Assembly: GCF_032854445.1 (NCBI RefSeq)
Contig: NC_088298.1
Location: 3,096,160 to 3,160,159, forward strand
Length of the DNA stretch: 64,000 bases
Direction: 5' to 3'
From: Liolophura sinensis
Taxonomy: Eukaryota > Mollusca > Polyplacophora > Chitonida > Chitonidae
Positions 11,071 to 22,592 of the stretch are shown piece by piece. The notes beneath the pieces are model-generated. The model did not search any database, was not told where the DNA came from, and saw nothing but the letters and a program-made list of their open reading frames with translations. The stretch's first letter is position 1. Each line of letters begins with the position of its first letter. The translations under genes and the position numbers were made by a program.

Positions 11071-11522
11071 GGCCACAGACCCCCATTAGTTTTCCATAAG
11101 CGACAATGTTAACGTTTAGCGCTGTAGCTCAGTCCCAAACATTCTGAGGCCAATAAGCTTTGGTGCATACCTGGCCCAGCCTGTGAAAAAGAAGCTGTAA
11201 AAATCTTGACATAGGTTGACCGTCAAAATCTGGACCTGTCCATGCCGGCAGCTGGGAGGGGTGCCTAGCAACGCCAAGGGGACGTCACTCGCAGCCTCAT
11301 CACCACCTGTCCCCTTGTGTCCTCTCGCCCAGAATTTCAAACATTCACCATTAAAACTCATACCTGCCCAAAGCTTCGACAATTTCCATCATTTTGATAC
11401 CAAGCATGCACCTGTACACCAAAACGGCAGGCTGGCAGCAAAAAAAGACTTTACACCCTAAAATGCACAGAACTACAATCGTCCCTACTGAAAAACGGAA
11501 GTTGTAATGGGGGTCTGTGTCC
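11071..11522 (+). repeat. Direct repeat R-right, second copy of the 8160-8620 block
   Basis: The block starts GGCCACAGACCCCCATTA and ends GGGGGTCTGTGTCC, in the same orientation as the left copy. The sequence just right of this copy is AGCCC and that just left of the first copy is CAGCC, so AGCC could be a 4-bp target duplication of the whole 8160-11522 segment. That match is short and could be chance. Confidence 0.8.
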
Positions 11523-11689
11523 AGCCCGCCTCGTGCGATCCCTCCACGCCTACATATCTGGGTCAGCCATAACCCTTAGAAAAGGAAGACCAGACCAGAT
11601 TGAGCAAAACAGAGCTAACGGAGCGAACAAGAGCCAGAAGCATCGGTGCGAAAAAAGATTCCGCCCGCTGAGCCTCTGGTAAGGCCTGT

Positions 11690-12300
11690 AGCCGTTCGGT
11701 CATCTTGCACAACAGCTATATTGGATGGAGAAGTTAATACACCATTTCCATCTTTTAAATGCCGGACTTTTGCTTCATTATTTTTGCCCTTAAGTTTCTG
11801 AACCATGTTCCAGACCTTGCGTGTGGGTGTTTTTGACGCAATGCCTGAAACAAAGTTCCACAAACAAGATCGTCTCTTGGACTCGAGTAATCGACGTGCT
11901 TTAGCTCTAAAAATACGAACCTGATTTAAGTTATCGCTCGGCCTTTTAACGGTCCCTAATGGCTTTGCGACTGTTCTTATCATACCAAGGTTTCCTTTTG
12001 GATTTATCTTAGAAATAGTTCCGTGGGCAGCTGGTAAAACAAGTTCCTTAAATGTTAATATAGGATCATCTGCTGCATTGAGTAACATGTTACTATCAAA
12101 AAACCAAACAAGCCTATCATTTATCATCCGTTCCATAGTCTTACAGACGCACCTGGTAAGAGCTATGGGACAGGTAATCAGACGGATCAGTATGATTCTT
12201 ACCCGGTTTGGGAACCGGAATAATACACGCCCTCCTCTATGAGGGTGGAAAATTACCAGTTATCTAAATACTATTAAGTAAGTCCAAGAGACCCCACCCG
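11690..12300 (-). mobile_element. Rearranged LINE fragments, RT piece joined to endonuclease-linker piece
   Basis: Minus-strand translation gives an RT piece (MERMINDRLVWFF near 12100-12136, with the preceding PKPGK-type motif out to 12300). It is followed directly by the linker that normally lies before RT (NAADDPILTFKELVL, then KARRLLESKRRSC, then KVWNMVQKLKGKN, down to 11690). The order is therefore the reverse of the intact family. Two fragments have been joined, by nested insertion and deletion or by recombination between copies. Confidence 0.75.
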
Positions 12301-12661
12301 AACCTTAAACTGACGATTTGATAAAAATTCTGATATGAATATTGGTAATCGGCCTCAAGGCTTAATCAGAAAGGCCTTTTAAAATACCATATTTCCATGT
12401 GGTGTCATAGGCCTTTTCAAGGTCAAAAAATATCGACACCACGTGTTCGTTATTGATAAAACCACCACGAATAAAGGTTTCAAATCGGACTAGGTGATCC
12501 ATAGTAGATCTACCTTGCCGAAAACCACAATGTATATTAGAAAGTAAATTGTTGGTTTCAAGAAACCAAACAAGTCTATCATTAATCATCCGTTCCATAG
12601 TCTTACAGACACAGCTGGTAAGAGCTAAGGGGCGGTAATTAATGGGATCAGTATGATCCTT
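12301..12661 (-). mobile_element. LINE RT fragment, left part of an interrupted copy
   Basis: The minus strand encodes the RT fingers/palm region from MERMINDRLVWFLETNNLL (12598 downwards) through CGFRQGRSTMDHLVRF and SIFFDLEKAYDTTW to about 12362. The copy continues on the other side of the 349-bp insertion at 12662-13010. The shared 14-bp sequence TCAGTATGATCCTT marks the break on both sides. Confidence 0.85.
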
Positions 12662-13010
12662 GTGTGGACTTTGCCCACATCGCTGGCGATGTTGTCATTA
12701 AATATTTAAAGGCCGTTGGCCTGTATCATAAAATATAAATTTTAATTATCTGTAAATATTTACGGCAAACAGTTGTATACAAATAGATTTCTAGATATAC
12801 TATTTTTAAAATATGCTGGTTTTCGAGTTTTAACTCTTATTTTTCTTTTACATAATTTTAACATGTCTGTACGTTTTGTTTTACTTTTAATGTTCACACT
12901 ATCATATCAAAAACCTTTACCGTCTTGTGTTCTCACTTTGTTCTCGCCACGATATGTCTGAAATATTGCCGATGTGGCGTTAAGCCATAATCATTCATTC
13001 ATTCATTCAT
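12662..13010 (+). mobile_element. 349-bp LINE 3' end inserted in plus orientation, with 14-bp target duplication
   Basis: The insert carries only the last codons of ORF2 (GDVVIKYLKAVGLYHKI in the plus frame near 12690-12735), the 3' UTR with gccgatgtggcgttaagcca, and a (TCAT)n tail ending at 13010. It is flanked by TCAGTATGATCCTT at 12648-12661 and 13011-13024. It is a severely 5'-truncated insertion of the family into an older minus-strand copy of itself. Confidence 0.92.
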
Positions 13011-13290
13011 TCAGTATGATCCTTACCCTGTTTGGGAACCGGGATGATATACGCCTCTCTCCATGAGGGTGGGAAATTATCAGTTATCAAAATATCATTA
13101 ATTAAGTACAAGACAGTCTCAAGTGGCTCAGGTGGTAAATGATTCAGAAGCTTATGATATACGTTATCAGGACCACAAGCCTGTCTTAATGCATTTTTAA
13201 GTTTATCGATATTAAAATGACGATTATAATCTTCTAAAGCTTTTAAAAAGTAAAGGGCAATTGAACTTTTTCCTCTTGGCTTTAAAAGGT
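13011..13290 (-). mobile_element. LINE RT fragment, right part of the interrupted copy
   Basis: This continues the minus-strand copy after the inserted LINE tail. Visible residues are SWREAYIIPVPKQGKDHTE near 13007-13065 and ACGPDNVYHKLLNHLPPEPL near 13100-13180. Similarity to the family stops near 13290. Confidence 0.85.
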
Positions 13291-13399
13291 GAACTGTCCC
13301 GGTTTTATTTCTCTCTTTACCTAACTGAATGGTATACCTGTGATATAGAAAAAAATATGAAAACAAAACAAATGCATCTGGCGAGGTGTTATAGTTGTA

Positions 13400-13935
13400 G
13401 AAATGAAAAATATAATTAACACCAAAAATTCTGATAAAAAAACTCACATCGCTTGTCTGTCCTTGAATGCCGCTAGTGTGCCAATTATGGGGCACAATGT
13501 TCTACAATTTCTAGTTCCATCACTGTCTCCACAGTCTCGGGCTCCGATGATTCGGTCAGTACCAGTGTCACTGTTACCACCAGCAAAAGTTAAACTACTG
13601 ATACATCCATTCCGTGCCATAGACGGTCCGGTGAAGGAATGAACACGGCCAACGCGGTGCAAAACATCGCCGTTTTGCTACCATACATGTGGAAACGGCT
13701 GAAAAATGCCAGAAATTTTACGACAAACTAATCACGTTTTCGCGAAAATTCCCATGGCTTGAAATGGTGAAGGGGCATATTGTATTATATACAAAGCGGA
13801 GTCCCTCGGATCGGAAAAAGAAAAGGTTTGGACCAAAAATCAAAATGTCGCAGTCAAAATGTCACAAGACCAACGTCAAGCTGCTTCAAATGGTTAAACA
13901 ATGTGAAATGAAGGGTAAAGGCAGCATCAGGACAC
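13400..13935 (+). other. Unrecognised coding-like stretch
   Basis: Two plus-strand frames occur here. The frame 13403-13642 has no recognisable character. The frame 13689-13935 starts METAEKCQKFYDKLITFSRK, has a lysine-rich middle (SPSDRKKKRFGPKIKMSQSK) and ends at a donor-like caca|ggtacc. I do not recognise a family. The lysine-rich protein could be an exon of a host or transposon gene. Confidence 0.25.
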
Positions 13936-13943
13936 AGGTACCT

Positions 13944-13990
13944 TGTTTTATTTATTTGATTGGTGTTTTACGCTGTATTCAAGAATAACA
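13944..13990 (-). repeat. SINE tail fragment
   Basis: The sequence attggtgttttacgctgtat followed by tcaagaata is the reverse complement of the SINE 3' end. It is preceded by the tail complement tttatttattt. Only about 45 bp remain. Confidence 0.75.
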
Positions 13991-15185
13991 GGTACCTGAA
14001 GTGACTACATGTAATACATGTACATACAAACTACGTAGTGCGATGAGTGAAATTTTATGACTGTTTTAGCAGTAACTGTCAAAATATTAATTCATTTTAT
14101 CTCATTTAATACAGATACATCATAGAATGTGGTGGAAAATGATGGATTGTGCGTTTCGTTTAAAATAGACAGTGGCTTTTTTTTTGGTGGGGGGGGGAAA
14201 TTTTCGTTATTCGTACCAATTTAAATTTTCTGAAACTTAGAGGACAGAGCAGAGTATTTTTTTGCGAGACAAATACTCAGTTTTATAAAACATCATTTTC
14301 AGCCTGCAGAGAGGGATTTAAGTCATTAAAGGATTTTTTAAAACGTGTACTGCAAAGATTAGAGCAATATTTTCACAGAATTTGAACTTCTTTAAATACG
14401 GAAACTGATCCGTTAATTGAACTGAAACAGACAGTAGTTAATTATAATTAGTAATCATCCTAAAAAGTCGCAGTCGCACTGTGATGCCTTGCGTTCTGAG
14501 ACCTAATATTTTCAGTGACAGTTTCAGATTTTTTTTTTTTGCTGTTTCAACATTGATTCTGTCACCCGACTTAAGGGGTGAACAAAAGCTTGAAAGGGTC
14601 AAATATGTGTGCTCTATGTGTTTTAATAAAAGGTTATTATACTTAGGTTATCTTTCAACAGTGGTCAAGTGTAACAGCTACAAGTAGTTGTCGGCATACT
14701 TAGTGTATATCTTTCTGGCATAGAGTAAAAACATATGGTGGCCAACTTCGCTCACGATGTGGGGTCAGTTTGGCCACCGTATGGATATAACACTGTACTT
14801 GTTACAAAACACTAAGTAAATTTTAATTTGAATCAGTGCAAAATTTTAAACTGAATCTGTTATTGTGTGATTGTATTTCTGTACACATTTTAATTGTCAT
14901 AAAATACACTCTCGGAAATATTCAAGCTTCTGTGACATCTATATTATTAACAAGTAAACAATATTAAAACTGAAGTGTCACTGTATGTCAAAAACACTGA
15001 GTTCAAGAGGGAAATGATGATGTAATCTCTTAGAAATATTGGGGTCAGGTAATATTCGAACAATATCACTGTCGAGTACAACAGCAATGTCATGGAGACG
15101 AGGCGGTACAAATGCAGCGGATTTTGAAGATTTTCTAAGAACTTAACTTCCCATTTGATGCACTGTTGGTTATTTGGAGATGGCG
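13991..15185. other. Intergenic stretch without recognisable gene
   Basis: AT-rich DNA with a T/G run at 14176-14200. A frame at 14481-14687 shows no domain. I see no RNA gene or repeat. Confidence 0.6.
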
Positions 15186-15189
15186 TGTC

Positions 15190-16330
15190 ACTGTCATATA
15201 CCTCCAGCATCACGCGGCCCACATAATCCAGAACTCTGTTTCTCACCTGTGTGTCTCAGTAATGACAGCTTGCTGGACGTGTCGCTTAGGTGCACGTGGG
15301 TCTTCATTATTTGCTTCGGGAATATCCTATAAACCAATACTTTTCCCGGGTTCAACAGAGACGCGTTTTCGACTCTGCTTAGGGGCCTGCTCCTATCGAA
15401 TTGATCTAGGGATTGGACGAAAATTTCTGACACTACATCCATTTCTTCTGCAGTATTGTTGTCGTTTGATGGCAAATGGTTGAGAACTGTATATCGGCCT
15501 GTAGGATACATACTTCTCCTGAATCCACTGATAACACTGACATTTATGACTGCTTCTAAACGCTCCATTAGTTTGGTTAAAAGCTTTGGAAATTTTTGCC
15601 CATGGCACAGCTATGAACCAATCAGAAAAGCATGTGGCATCAAACCAGCCAGACTTGGATCTGTTATACCACGCCTTAACTGTCCCTCATTTGGTCCAGG
15701 TATTCATTAGGTGTTTAGCCTTATAAACTACGTATGTCGATAACACCTACCCAGTTGCTGTACAGGAAAACATCATGGAAGTCGAAACTTGAAAGCCCGA
15801 GTTCAATATCCTCTCTGAGTACTTAACTCCACGACGAAATATGCATCTTTTCTTCCCTGGATTGTCACATAGGTTGGTTTCATCATAATTGAGAATGTTA
15901 GTTGGGTGGTACGTTAGCCACTGTTACATACAAGCTGTTAAAGTATTTAACAATGGATCCAGGAGACACATCTGCCCGTTTAGTTGCTATGTTTTGGCAC
16001 AATATAGTTGTCAGATCAACTCTGTGGCGCTTTAGAAAAGCGCGTAACCAATCATTACTTGGAATATTGTTAAAGCGCGCCACATTGCAGTTTCTTTGCT
16101 CCAGGTACTTTTTGACCAGCATGCGTCATTCAAGGATATCAAATGGAAAGCCCCGTTTAAAGAGACAAAATATGTTGAGCAAAGGCTTTCTCTTCATTTT
16201 CACTAAACACTGTTTGTCCACCATGGCTACCAGGAAGCCTTCCCGAGAGTTTATTCTGTAGTGAACTTCGGGGTACGTGAAACTGCTTAGATGCCTGCCT
16301 CTGATTCATACCATTCTCGACTGTTTTTAA
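15190..16330 (-). pseudogene. pogo/Tigger-like DDE transposase pseudogene
   Basis: Read on the minus strand, the N-terminal half carries a CENP-B-type DNA-binding helix-turn-helix (about 16122-15900), with VKKYLEQRNCNVARFNN followed by WLRAFLKRHRVDL and a PGSIVKYFNSLYV segment. Pieces of the DDE domain follow in changing frames: DETNLCDNPGKKR-like residues near 15870, YVVYKAKHLMNTW near 15700, SKSGWFDATCFSDWF near 15630, and VINVSVISGFRRSMYP near 15540. Stops and frameshifts separate the segments, so this is a dead element. No terminal inverted repeats were identified. Assignment to the pogo/Tigger/Jerky group rests on the order of these motifs. Confidence 0.8.
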
Positions 16331-17079
16331 CGCTTTTGAAGATCTTCAGAATAATTCAACATTCGCTTATAACCAGGCTTCGGTTTATAGTTACGTTAGT
16401 TAATTAGTTATAGTTCAGAGAGTTCCAATTCCTGTGGAGAGAGAAAATAAAAATTAAGATATATAATTATATTTTAGATGTGTACATTGGGAAAAAAATG
16501 TTACAAAGACATAATTTCTATAAACATAAAAAAGTATCTTCCTTCAAATATTGCCTGGGGACCCCTTCCTTGGTGGCCAACTTTAACCCATTTCACTTTC
16601 TTTTCATTTGCTGAGCTACAAAACGAGGTTCTCTCCATCCGCATTAACAGAGAACTGATAACACAAGGATCATTAATCACATGATCGAGTATACAATCTT
16701 TCCATTTTATGGACATCATATGAAATAAAATTGTCTGACCACTTGTCTATTTTGAGAGTTTTACATATATAATCAACAAATTATACTCAAATATGCACAC
16801 TTCAGTTCAAAAATGGCAGTCCCTGGAACGTTACTTAAGCCCCTCTTTCATATCGGGATCAGTAGAGTTTAAAACACAAAATTTTTAATTCGATAAAAAT
16901 ACAAATATAAAAAACGAAAATGGCCAACTTCACCCCGCTCTACGGTACCAAACAGAACAATATAGCTGAGTCGCTTTCTCGTTTACAAAATAAAGAAGTT
17001 CAGAGAGTTAGTCCCTATGGCAGACCAGTTACCATTTCTATGTCCTCCGTACCAGGAAGTGATCTTGCTTTAGACCTTA
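16331..17079. other. Intergenic stretch without recognisable gene
   Basis: No coding frame with recognisable character. A plus frame starts at 16920 (MANFTPLYGTKQNNIAESLS); its first ~50 residues might be a small exon, but nothing else supports it. Confidence 0.5.
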
Positions 17080-17560
17080 CGAGGGGTGTCCCAAAAGTTT
17101 CCGGCCTCACCTTGAAAACGAATGCACTCCGCTGTTATCTTTATACAGTAAATAGGCCAACTCTTTGTGTGACTAACAAGGTGTTGGGCAATCAAAAAGG
17201 ATCAACACGACAGTACTTTTCCATTCCTGACTCAAGGCTCCCGTCTGCTCTTGTGCAAAGATGGAGAAGGCTGAATTGCATGCAGTAATTAAGTATTTGC
17301 ATATGAAAAAAAATGACTCCAAAGAAAATACACGAAGACATGGTGCAGACATTAGAGGACAATGCTCCTTTATACAGTACAGTGAAAGAGTGGTGTGCCC
17401 CTTTCAAACGGGGCAGAACCAGCACCAAAGATGAGCACCGTCCTAGACGACCATCTGATGTGACGACACCTGAAGAGGTGAATACAGTGCCGGGCACAGA
17501 CATGGAAGACAGAAGAATGACTGTCAGAAGTACAGCCAAGACTCATGGTATAAAATCAGA
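17080..17560 (+). mobile_element. Truncated mariner-like element
   Basis: A terminal-inverted-repeat-like start, acgaggggtgtcccaaaagt, lies at 17079-17098. The transposase N terminus follows from 17262, with the mos1-type helix-turn-helix: AVIKYLHMK, then MTPKKIHEDMVQTLED, YSTVKEWCAPFKRGRTST, and MEDRRMTVRSTAKTHGI. An extra A in the run at 17304-17311 shifts the frame between the first two blocks. The element is cut off after about 100 residues, where LINE 3'-UTR sequence begins, so the catalytic domain is missing. Confidence 0.85.
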
Positions 17561-17670
17561 TAAAAAAAAGTTAAAACTCGAAAACCAGGATATATAAAAA
17601 ATAGTAGGCCTATATCTGGAAAGCTGTATGTATATAACTTTTATCTATAAATATTTCAGACAATTGAAAT

Positions 17671-18655
17671 TTATATTTTATGATATAGGCCAATGGCCTT
17701 CAAATATTTTATGGCAACATCGCCAGCGACGCTGTCAAATAAATCAAATATAGAGTTGACCGTGTAGAACCTTTGCCTAACATGGGCAAAGTCTACACAG
17801 TCAACCAAGATATGTCTGATGCCATATTCTGCATCACATCCAACACACTCGGGAGCACTGCTCCCATCTAAGATGAAATTGTGTGTCAGATCAGAATGCC
17901 CATTACGACACCTTGTTAAAACTACTTGGTCTCTGCAAGACATTTGACAAGTATAGGCATTGTAGCCAATGACAGGATGGATGGCATGTAGTTTATTATG
18001 GATCTCCAAGTCCGGTTCACTTTGCCAAAGGCGACGAATATATTTAAGAATGTTAGACTTCAAGTCAGTATAAGGGATTTATCACCCGAGATACAGGTTT
18101 ATATAGAGCAGCTTTCGCTTCCCTGTCCACGACTGTGTTCCATGGATACCAGTATGACTTATACTGGTATATCCAACAGAATATAATATCTTTACCTCTT
18201 TTAATTAATTTTCGGTGTTTAGTTATTATCTCAAGTATAAATGGATTTTTAAATTTATTATTCTGAATAGCCAAAAGGCAAGACAGCGAGTCGCTGCATA
18301 TCACTGCCCTCTGGGCATGCCCAGAGGAAACAAATGATAAGGCCAGGAGTATAGCTCTGGCCTCTGCAGAAAAGATACAAGATGAAGGTGGCAGACGAAG
18401 AGAAGTGACCCGCTGATCTAAGACAGCCGCAGCCGCAACCCTGTCCCCATCCTTTGACCCGTCAGTATATATAAATTCATAATCCATATAATCAGCCTTG
18501 ATTTCAGCAAAACCTTGCTGAATTATGAGAGGATTTGTATTTGATTTATTATATTTACGTAGATCAAATATTAATTTAGGCTGTGGAAGAAGCCATAGAG
18601 GAGTTTCCGGAAAAGACACCGGAGCTATATCCTCCAGCTTGATGTTAGCTCCCAC
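17671..18655 (-). pseudogene. LINE A ORF2 C-terminal part (RNase H and zinc motif)
   Basis: RNase H hallmarks are visible: YTDGSKDGDR (first Asp), SAEARAILLALS (Glu), and ICSDSLSCLLAIQNN (second Asp). The final His/Asp block is damaged near 18150, where the frame changes. The downstream frame ends with ECVGCDAEYGIRHILVDC, a C-x2-C-x7-H-x4-C zinc motif typical of the C-terminus of jockey/I-type LINEs, and runs to a stop at 17671. Confidence 0.85.
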
Positions 18656-18745
18656 AATATGGTCCCGTATGCGAAAACCGAACGAAGGGATCTTGTTAGG
18701 ACATTTAGTATATTTGTCTACGTAAAATAGATTGAAAACACAGTC

Positions 18746-20830
18746 TTAGGCAAGGTTTGCTGGATGAGCATTAGGCTTTTTAGCGTATTGAAGGCTCAGT
18801 TTTATACGTCGGTTGTATAAAGAAGGCTCATTTGCCTCCACGTATAAACTTTCTACTGGTGAGGTTCTAAAAGCACCAAGGCTGAGCCTCAAACCTTGGT
18901 GATGAACAGGATCCAACATTTTAATGTACGACTTCCTAGCGGAACCGTAAATGATGAATCCATAGTCCAATTTAGACCTCACGAGAGAACGATATAAATG
19001 AAGTAAAGCTAATCGGTCAGCACCCCAACCGGTGCTAGACACGACCTTAATTATATCAAGAGCCTTTGTACATTTAGCTTTAAGCATTTTAATATGAGGT
19101 ATAAAAGACAGCTTACTATCAAATATTTTACCTAAAAATTTTGTTTCTCCAACAATTTTAATCTGTTCACCACAAAAATTAAGCTAAGGGTCAAGATGAA
19201 GCTTCCGTTTATTATAAAAATGCATACCGACGGTTTTAGATGTTGAAAATCTAAAACCGTTTTCAGTTGCCAATTTCTCGATTTTATTATAGCATATAAG
19301 GAAATCATCAATGTATAAAGAACACTCTGTGCCCGATGCTAATGCCCAATGGCTAGGCTATTTATTTTTATGCTGAACAGAGTTGGTGATAGAATGCTGC
19401 CCGGGGGGTACACTCATTTCTTGCTCATAAGAGTCAGAAAGAGTGGAACCCACCCGTACCTTAAACTGACCATCAGATAAAAATTGAGATATAAATATAG
19501 ATAATCGACCTTTAAGTCCTATATCCGCGAGGTCTTTTAAAATACCATATTTCCATGTAGTGTCGTAGGCCTTTATTTAGAAAAAAAGGGCAATTTAATT
19601 TTCTCCTTCTGGGTTTTAATATGCTGAAATTCTTTAGTATAGTTCTCAGAAGAAGATTTCGTTGAAATTATTTCAGCTAATTTATTGGCTATATCAGATG
19701 GAGAGGTTAATGTATTGTCGCCATCTTTCAAATGCTGGACTTATGCTTTATTATTTTAGCCCTTAAGTTTCTGAACCATGTTCCAGACCTTACGCATGGG
19801 TGTTTTTGACGTAATGCCCGAAAGAAAGTTCCGCCAACAAGATCGTCTCTTGGACTTGAGTAATCGAAGAGCCTTGGGTCGAATCTGGTTTAAATTATCA
19901 GTAGGACAATGATTAAATCTGCGTTCAGCCTTTTTACGGTCCTTTATGGCTTTACGACGGTCATTGTCGTACCAGGGTTTACTTTTGGATTTGGGATTTG
20001 TCGAGGTCTTAGGTATAGTTCTATCGGCAGCTCGTAATACAAGCTCGTTAAATTTTAACACAGGATCATCTCCTGCTTTGAGAGTCTGGAGAGATATCAG
20101 CCTCACAGAACATCTCAAATGCGATCCAATCTGCTTGATCGAATTTCCACCTAGCTACACGTTCTAAAGAATTAGAAGTGATATGTTCTAGGATTATAGG
20201 AAAATGGTCACGACCACAAAGATCGTCATGCACCTTCCAAGAAAAATCTGGGAGAAGTGATGGATCTGTGATAGTGAGATCGATAGCAGAATAAGCGCCA
20301 TTACCTGGGTGTAAATAGGTATTAGAACCATCATTGAAATAACACAGTTCCGTCTTCGACTATCTTGCCCTTATTATTTATGTTATTCCTGCCCCATAGG
20401 GGGTTATGGGAATTAAAATCTCCCATTATAATAAACGGTTTAGGTAATTGTTCTGTAAGATTATGTAACTGAGAATCTGACAAAGAAAAGTTTGGAAGTA
20501 TATACACAGAACATAATGTGACTGTTTTACACAATGAAACACGAACGGCCACAGCCTGAAGCTCTGTATGCAGAGCAACAGGGCTGTGGATAATACTGTT
20601 ATTTATGCAGCTCGCTCTGCTTCATTTGAATAAGTACTATATAATGAATAATTTTTAAGAGTTATTTTATCTTTGTCAGATGTCTTCAGGTGAATGTCCT
20701 GAAGACAAAGGGCAATAGGATTGAGTAATTGAACCAGCTGTGTTATTGCAATAAAATTTACTTTAAGACCTCGACAATTCCATTGTATAATTTTATCATA
20801 TATCGCCATTATGGAGGGAGACGTATAGGA
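18746..20830 (-). pseudogene. LINE A ORF2 N-terminal part (endonuclease, linker, partial RT)
   Basis: Pieces of the endonuclease are visible: KIIQWNCRGLKVNFIAITQL near 20790, FIIMGDFNSHNPLWG near 20400-20440, and a GRDHFP segment near 20205. The linker follows (SKSKPWYDNDRRKAIKDRKK, 20118-19756). Near 19575 the frame jumps from the linker straight to RT AYDTTW-like residues, so RT motif A and the upstream fingers are deleted. Downstream, the thumb region around ALDIIKVVSSTGWGADRLAL is open at 19087-18746. Confidence 0.85.
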
Positions 20831-21158
20831 GATTTCTCTTTGTGTTTGGACCGCGGGCGACCCTTCCGTGGTACGGGTGGTGTATTCATCCCTCTGCATC
20901 TGATGCTGAAGGACCAACGTCCTCCAACGATCCAAACTTATTAAAAGTTTGGATAGGATCCCTAGTGGCCTTAGAGGAACGCTCTGTTGGGCCACTAGGT
21001 TTATCAGTTGTTTGCTTATTATTTTGAGATTTGTTTCTGGATTTGTTTTTGTCATTATTTTTAGAGAAATTGGGCTCAGTTGGTTTACCAGGGTGTTCTA
21101 TACGATTTACTGTTTTTATTTGGTGTGTTGATGTAGTCTGAGTTGAGGAAGAACTTAA
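20831..21158 (-). pseudogene. LINE A ORF1 C-terminal end, left of the Harbinger insertion
   Basis: The minus strand encodes the polar, basic tail of ORF1 from TQTTSTHQIKTVNRIEHPGK through TERSSKATRDPIQTFNKFGS to the end near the TAATG overlap. The segment ends at the TAA target-site duplication of the Harbinger at 21156-21158. Confidence 0.85.
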
Positions 21159-21360
21159 GGCCGGCCTCACACCGTCAAGTTTACTAGAGCCAGAATGTTG
21201 CGCAAGAAATTTAGCGGACCGTCACACGTGAGGTAATTTCCTTGCCAAGATTATTGCAGAAAGACGTAGACGACTTTCTTGCAGACCTCTTGCGGAAGAA
21301 AATTGAAACCCCCCTCACACGACACTTGTTGCAATATTTGCTGCAAGATATCAGCAACTG
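21159..21360. repeat. Harbinger left terminal and subterminal repeats
   Basis: Beyond the 14-bp perfect inverted end, short motifs recur in both orientations: CTTGC/GCAAG at least five times and CTCACAC or its complement three times. The right end (24670-24861) has the same motifs. Such clustered subterminal motifs are the usual binding sites for the Myb-like partner and transposase. Confidence 0.75.
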
Positions 21361-21401
21361 AGTTGGGCTGTCATTGAATTGTGTTGTCACAGTGAAAAGA
21401 A

Positions 21402-21735
21402 ATGGCTCGGTTCCAAACCGTTACAGGAATAAATCGGAAAAGAAGGGCTGCCGCGGTTATTGTTTTGTTGGAGCTGATGAAAAAAAGAAAACGGCGATGG
21501 TGGGTACGACCGTGGATCGCCAGACGGACATCACTAGGTGCATATAATGCTCTCATGGCAGAATTGATGATTGAGGACCCACAACAGCTGCGGGAATTTC
21601 TGAGGATGAGACATGGGGACTTTCAAGTTATCCTTGATATGACTGAGGCAGAAATTACCCGCAAAGACACGGTCATGAGAAAAGCTATCCCAGCTAAGGA
21701 ACGTCTTGCCCTCACACTCCGATTTTTAGCTACAG
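21402..21735 (+). CDS. Harbinger transposase exon 1
   Basis: Starts with ATG at 21402 (MARFQTVTGINRKRRAAAVI) and runs 111 codons plus one base to the donor acag|gtgagt at 21735/21736. It encodes the basic N-terminus and a helical region with FLRMRHGDFQVILDM and the conserved IPAKERLALTLRFLATG block that precedes the helix-turn-helix in this family. The single leftover base matches the phase of the next exon at 21943. Confidence 0.88.
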
Positions 21736-21942
21736 GTGAGTAATGACCATTGAACAAAACGATGTATTTATGTATTTATTTATTCAACATTCACTGTAGT
21801 TGTAAACATACTGGAGACAGTTGCTAAAGAGATGTTGACAAGGATTTATAGCGAAACCAAAAATAACAACTACTATAGTCACTACTTAATAATATTCGAT
21901 TTTAGTATCGAGTAAGACTGTTCAAAGACATTTGATCTTCAG

Positions 21943-22055
21943 GTGATTCATACGAGAGTTTGGCGTACTTGTTTCGTATTCCTGCAAACACGATCTCTGG
22001 GATTGTTCCTGTCGTTTGCAAAGCCATCTACAAGGCCCTGAAGGATGGCATCAAG
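21943..22055 (+). CDS. Harbinger transposase exon 2
   Basis: Bounded by an acceptor (tttgatcttcag|gtgatt) and a donor (atcaag|gtaatg). In phase it encodes the helix-turn-helix part, with DSYESLAYLFRIPANTISGI followed by VCKAIYKALKDGIK. Exons 1 and 2 together give exactly 149 codons, so exon 3 begins in phase 0. Confidence 0.88.
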
Positions 22056-22149
22056 GTAATGTATGCACTTGTTGCAGTAACACAATTTACAAAGAGGGAT
22101 AGGCGTTGTATTCCGCACCAGCACAAGAGTTCGGAGCAATGCCAGAATA

Positions 22150-22547
22150 GGTAGCATATTGTTTTGGTCAGTAACAATATTCTGCATGGTCGTGCTTGAG
22201 GCATGTGATTGGCTAAATGAAGGCGACGGCGTGTCAGCCCTCCAGGAAAGAGGTGACGAATGACCACTGTACTGCTGTTCATCCAGTTCCTGAGCTCTCA
22301 AAATTGTCATAGTAATATCTCGTTTGGCTCTGTTTCGAATATGTTCTCCACGAATAGCTCGAAGCTCCGTCGAAACGTACTGACCGAAAATATCAAGAGC
22401 GTCCGCTGGCGGCTCTTCAAGCACTTTTACAGCCTGAGCCAACAGGTCCTTTTTGGGTTCACGCCGGGCTTTCTTTGTTGTCGGAGCGGTGCTGGCCATT
22501 TCGATGGTTTCGTCACTTCTGTCAGGGAGAGTTTCGGAAAATCCAAT
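22150..22547 (-). CDS. Harbinger MADF/Myb-like protein exon 3 (C-terminal part)
   Basis: The exon begins after tttttttttcaag at 22548 and is in phase. It encodes an acidic/basic linker (TTKKARREPKKDLLAQAVKV), then the conserved DIFGQYVSTELRAIRGEH and AKRDITMTILRAQELDE helix that ends such proteins and resembles a BESS-type dimerisation motif. Reading on gives a Ser-rich tail. The true stop is not certain, because the open frame continues antisense across transposase exon 2 until 21948. It lies inside the transposase intron, on the opposite strand. Confidence 0.7.
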
Positions 22548-22592
22548 CTTGAAAAAAAAAATAAACATTGCAGTTTTTTTCACCATGCAGCT

